Origin: Nageia nagi
Taxonomy: Eukaryota; Pinophyta
Direction: 5' to 3'
NCBI GenBank assembly: GCA_050084985.1
Contig: JBITNC010000001.1
Coordinates: 85,002,001 to 85,066,000, forward strand
DNA length: 64,000 nt
The position numbers and the translations under genes are program-made. The notes beneath the pieces are model-generated. The model saw nothing but the letters and a program-made list of their open reading frames with translations, did no database searches and was not told the DNA's origin. This document shows, piece after piece, positions 59,701 through 64,000 of this stretch (positions are counted from its first letter, which is position 1; every line of letters begins with the position of its first letter).

Positions 59701-62525
59701 TTTAGCATTTATGTGTATAAAAGAAATGAAACCCACAATAGTTGATGATAAGTGATTTTCAACTAATATTCGTACTTTCTTCTTGATCTATGAAGGTGGA
59801 AATGTTGCAAGAATGCTAGCAAAAGTTCAATGTGTGGATTTACCTTTGATAATTACTTCCACTTAGGAGTCTTTTGAACTATTGTTATTTGTTATATTCA
59901 GTTAGTCACTATCAATGGTTGTAGAGAATAGTCATATTTATAGTAAAATAGAATTCTCATACTCCATGTAAATATATCTAATATCTAATTTGAGTACTTT
60001 CTCTACACTTCTATGTTCTGTATACATGTATGCCCATGATAATTTTTGGAAGAATATCAAAAGAGGTTATAAATTTTGACTTGACACTTGGTAATAGCAT
60101 TTGTTGGAAAGATCTTAAACCCATTTTCTATGACTATATTATGATTATTACAACTTATGATATTACAATTACAATGTACATCTTGTCAAAACATATCTTG
60201 AGCCTAATGTATTCTTCTTCTTTTTGAGCCACCATTGTGGTAAATGCTAGGAGGAAGCTTAGAAAGGTTGTAGAGTTTTCAGCTTTGTTGAATCCAATTT
60301 TTCAAAAAGATGGAGGTGAAAACCCATTCACTTTAGTCACAATGTTTCTAGCATCAAACGCATTTTGAATATCTCTTTATTATGGTTGCTTCATACTTGA
60401 CTTCAACTTTTTTCCAACTCAAGTTTTTGCCATGGGAGTAAATAATTAAATTTGGATGCCCAATTTTATTTATGGATTGATTTTAGGTTTGAGGATAAGG
60501 TTAAAAGTGGTAATATTATATTGGATTTAAATTTCCTTATCATTTTTGATGTATTTTTTATGACAACTAAAAACATAGACATTGATTTTTAAAAAAAAAC
60601 TTCTTCATCATGATCCTTAATCCATGTTGATCGAAATGAGTGGTTATATGACCCAATTTTCTTTTCAAATAACCAAGTTCAAGTTATTTGAAATTTTGAC
60701 TTGCTCTCAGGGTATTTTTGGCAATTTTGAATTAATTTGGCAATCAGGGATTGGTGAATAATTTTGCATATAAGTTTCTCATACGAACTCCATTTTTTGA
60801 TTTGTTAAAAGTATTAGATTATTGAAATCTATATCTTTCCAATGAGGAGCTACATAATAAGATTTGAATCTTTCACCTTCCTAAAAATCATACTTAAAAA
60901 TAAGTTAATTATCAATTTAATCAAGTTTTACAAATTTAATGAAAATAAAAAATTTAATATATTGCAAATTGTAGCTCCATTTGATGAACTATAAAAAGTA
61001 ACAGGTTCATGATTCAAATTAATTCAACATGAAATAATCATAAGCATGAAAATACATCAAAAATTTTAGTATATTATGATTGTAACATTTCCCAAGGTAA
61101 TGACCAAAATTCAAAAAATAAAAATTGATTTTGAAATCTTGAATTTTGTATTTTTTATGTTTTTTTTATATTTTATTATGTTGCATCCACTTAGAATTCC
61201 ACATAGATGCAAATATAGAAATTCTCTTAGTCAAATTGAGGTTAATAATAACATGCATGCCACAACTAAAAGCCTTAGTCACTGCAGCTTAAGGATCAAA
61301 ATGATGCGATAACTAAATACTTACTTGCTTTGAATTAAACAATAATGATGATGTGATAACTAAATGGCTTAGCCTCTCCAAGATGAATTATATCATGATG
61401 TGATAACCATAATCCTTTATTCACTTCTATTATAATTTTAAGTTAGTATGACAAGGGCATAATGACTTGGTGGTGTGAGATGAAGCTAAAAGATTGATGC
61501 AAAAAGAGAAAATGTTTAATTGGACTAAGTCTAATACAAACCTTCTAGGATTTATTAGTCAATATGAAGTAGATAGTATGGAATTAGATGTGATAATAGT
61601 TTAAGGCTCAGTCACTTTTAAAATGAAAACCAACTCAATATGATAAAGAATAGTTGCTTCAACTAGAAGTTCAACCCATTATGACCTCTTATAAAAACTT
61701 AGTCTCTTTGCCTAGGGAGTCAAGTATTTATGATTAAGGAGCCCACTTGGCACATTAGATGCAAATGACTTGGATGAAGCCCTATTTATAAGCAAATTGT
61801 ACACATTTTGATAATTGAAAAAATGTTGCCCTAGATTTGATGATAAAAAATGAGTTGGTATGAGGTATGGTTGAAGTGAGTAAGAGCTCAAGTCAAAATG
61901 AATCAATGATTATTTAATCCCTTTAAATAGGAAATCAAATAAAATTCCTCTAATTACACTAGGTTAGAAGATAAGATGAAGTGATCTCACCATAAAGCCT
62001 TAGTTGTGGCAAGGTTGAATCTAAACTTGATGTAACCAAAGAAAATGATAAGATAATCAAAATTTATCATTTTTTGATTCAATTTTTGAAATAAGGACCT
62101 TTTTGGATTTTGAACCATGATAAGAATTATCTTTCGCTTTTTAGTATGTAGAATGTACACTTGGCATTGAAAATAGGATTTCGATGCTCATCATTCAATG
62201 GTCGAGTAGGATCAAATTCCACTCATATTGAGGGTAGGTGTTTGTGATCAAAATTAGAGGATGATATTAAATAGTTTCATAGAAATTAATTTCCATGTCA
62301 ATGCCTAGACTATGCACCTACCTCTAAGGTGAAAGATACTACCCAATGGTCCAAACTCTTTTTGTGATGAAAATAAGATGTGATCTTGAGAAATCATTAT
62401 TTTTGTATATTTAATTATTTAATTATTATGTATTATTTGTTTATCAAGGAAAATAATAAATTTTTTCTAGTTACCTAACTTCAAGAAAAAGTGAAAAAAT
62501 TATTGATCAAAAATTGGTGGTAACA
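56775..62525 (-). repeat. Element D 5' LTR
   Basis: On the minus strand it starts TGTTACCACC at 62525 and ends near GCAATCA at 56775. It is the partner of 46578-52317 and shows the same order of landmarks with many substitutions and short indels. No functional promoter motif was recognised with confidence. Confidence 0.9.
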
Positions 62526-64000
62526 TAGGCTTCTATTTGTCTTGATTGGATTTGGAATCATAGTTTTAGACATTTTATAAAATCTTGCAAGTATTCAAAT
62601 CTTGAATTTCTTTTTTTGATTCTTTTTGGATGAGTTATTTGGTATCTATATGATGGGAAAACTAATCTATATATTATCTTATTTATCTCTTCTATATGAG
62701 TAGATCTACCTACATTTATTGTAAGGCTTTGAATATGCAAAAATATATGCATTTTTTAGTGATTACTTCATCATGTGTATGATCTTCTTGTACTTAGTGC
62801 ATATTCAATTTAATCTTTTGACATCCAAATCTCCATAATTTCTCATGCATTGCAACCCTGACTATCCAAGCTATTCCATTAGGGTACCTTCTCTCTCAAT
62901 GTGTGCATTTCCTTCTCACCATTCATATCTATACAATATCTTCATTCTTCTATATCCTTAGTTCTATGAGTTCATGATTTTCATTGCATTGTGATTGACT
63001 ATGAGGTCTTCATTCTTCATGTAGCCCTCTCTTGCCTTCATTATCTTTCCCAACATCACTTGGTATCTCCCCACTAAATGATAAATTATTCCTTATGGTA
63101 TCCATAGTCTTTGCATCTCGCCTCTCATATTCCTATGCATATTTGATTTATGTGTCATGCATAACTTGTGTAGAAGATATATAAGAATTGAGCACCCCCT
63201 GTATCATACTTCTTTGTGATCTCAATATATCATGATCAAAAAGGTGCCTTATCTACACTTTGACACATCTACACTCATACTTTTTCATATGATCGTATCA
63301 TGTTTTTGCTTGACCTGTAGATCACATCCTTTTGAGCTCTCCATAGGAACCTGATATGCCTAATGTTCACTACTCGAACTCACCTGCAACCCTCTAAGAT
63401 CCATTTAGCCTTTGTGGCTCCTTTCAATGACTTGCATAGATCCCCTTAATGCTCACACACTTCCCTCCTCATATCTATGTTACAAATTCATTTTATAGGT
63501 ATGAATTTAATTTTTTTTAAAGATCCTATAGTTTTTTGAAAATTAAAAAAAAAACATTATTTAAATTTTAAAAATTAGATAAATATTTTAGCTTTTTAAT
63601 ACTATAAGGGGTCATTAAATTAATTTTTGGAAGTATAGGCATTTAATATCATAACTTGGGTAAATAGACTTGCATTAGAGTGCCATTTTTTGCATTAGAA
63701 AGGAGAAGTCGAGAACTTTACAATAATTTATATTATAAACTTTGATAGTAATTGTTTTAGTGAGATATCCTTTGAATGTGTGAATAAAATATTTTGATGG
63801 GAGTGTATCTATGCTGATTTAGTGCATCACATTGTTGCTTGGTTCTTTGATTTACTTAGAGTTTTGAGATGGATCATTCACCATTTAAAATTCAATCTCT
63901 CACACCTCATAATTATTAGACTTGGAAATAATGAATATTGAAAGTATTAACATAAAGAGCACTAAACATAATCATTAAGGAGAAAAAAATCACATTCAAA
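62526..64000. other. Right flank of element D, unresolved
   Basis: If D sits in element E, this should be the 5' part of the E Gag on the minus strand. One 64-codon minus-strand frame (62558-62752) is compatible but carries no Gag motif I can name. From 62800 to 63500 the plus strand is pyrimidine-rich and gene-free; 63500-64000 is AT-rich. No copia LTR or primer site was found. Confidence 0.4.

Larger units (their letters stand above)
46578..62525 (-). mobile_element. Element D: LTR retrotransposon with very long LTRs (15.9 kb), minus strand
   Basis: Two direct copies of about 5.74 kb (46578-52317 and 56775-62525) flank a 4.46-kb interior. On the minus strand the LTR starts TGTTACCACC and ends GTGGTTAACA in the best-kept ends, so the termini are inverted repeats. 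A primer-site motif TTGGCGACTCT lies 6 bases inside the 5' LTR, and a purine tract precedes the 3' LTR. Only a Gag-like frame was found inside; RT and integrase are absent. LTR copies differ at roughly one base in five or six in the parts I compared, so D is old. LTRs of this size are known for Ogre-like elements. Confidence 0.88.

Noticed and set aside
46578-62525. Interpretation as a segmental tandem duplication
   Set aside because: A primer-site motif, a purine tract, inverted terminal bases and a near-match target duplication are all in the right places for an LTR retrotransposon.
1-64000. CRISPR arrays, tRNA, rRNA, riboswitches, bacterial-type operons
   Set aside because: None was seen. 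Repeats here are satellite-like or LTR-derived, without regular short repeats and unique spacers, and no cloverleaf or rRNA core was noticed. A tRNA scan would be needed to exclude small RNA genes fully.
62526-64000. Copia 5' LTR and primer site
   Set aside because: Neither the element E LTR ends nor a tRNA-Met-type primer motif was found before the window end.

Overview
The window looks like repeat-rich intergenic DNA from a large land-plant nuclear genome. The evidence is that almost everything recognisable is a decayed plant-type LTR retrotransposon (Ty3/gypsy of Tat/Ogre-like character, and one Ty1/copia), the DNA is AT-rich, interstitial telomere-like TTTAGGG repeats are present, and inactivating changes are mostly C-to-T or G-to-A transitions. 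A gymnosperm or another very large plant genome is a reasonable guess but is not proven by the sequence. I found no intact host protein gene, no rRNA or tRNA gene and no CRISPR array.

Layout, left to right. (1) Element A, Ty3/gypsy, plus strand, 1-7910 and 19635 to about 19935. It enters mid-protease and runs protease, an RNase H of the extra (aRNH) type, reverse transcriptase, a second RNase H, integrase, and then a long decayed ORF with a coiled coil. (2) Element B, 7911-19629, is nested in that last ORF. It has 849/852-bp LTRs, a perfect 5-bp target duplication (CTAAG), a primer-binding-site-like motif, a polypurine tract and a Gag-protease frame, but no reverse transcriptase or integrase. 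Most of its 3' half is diverged repeats. (3) 20.13-22.31 kb is one long imperfect palindrome. (4) Element C, 24106-30448, has two 1325-bp LTRs carrying a tandem enhancer-like repeat. Its body is Gag and protease joined directly to the integrase C-terminus, so the polymerase section is deleted. It keeps a short version of the same post-integrase ORF seen in A. (5) 30.4-36.3 kb holds weak minus-strand remnants, possibly of a LINE. (6) 36.3-39.04 kb has two degenerate telomere-like arrays in opposite orientation with an AACATT-type array between them. (7) 39-42.8 kb is AT-rich sequence without recognisable genes. (8) Element E, Ty1/copia, minus strand, 42846-46577, has its 3' LTR and pol. (9) Element D, minus strand, 46578-62525, is inserted into E at the Gag zinc knuckle. 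It has about 5.74-kb LTRs and a Gag-like interior only. (10) 62.5-64 kb is the far flank of D and is unresolved.

The nesting gives a relative order: A before B, and E before D. By eye, B's LTRs differ at about 47 of 849 positions, C's at a few percent, and D's much more. The most novel-looking items are the coiled-coil post-integrase ORF shared by A and C, the placement of an RNase H upstream of reverse transcriptase in A, the repeated TGACGTCA-derived sites in the C LTR, the inverted telomere-like arrays and the 2.1-kb palindrome.
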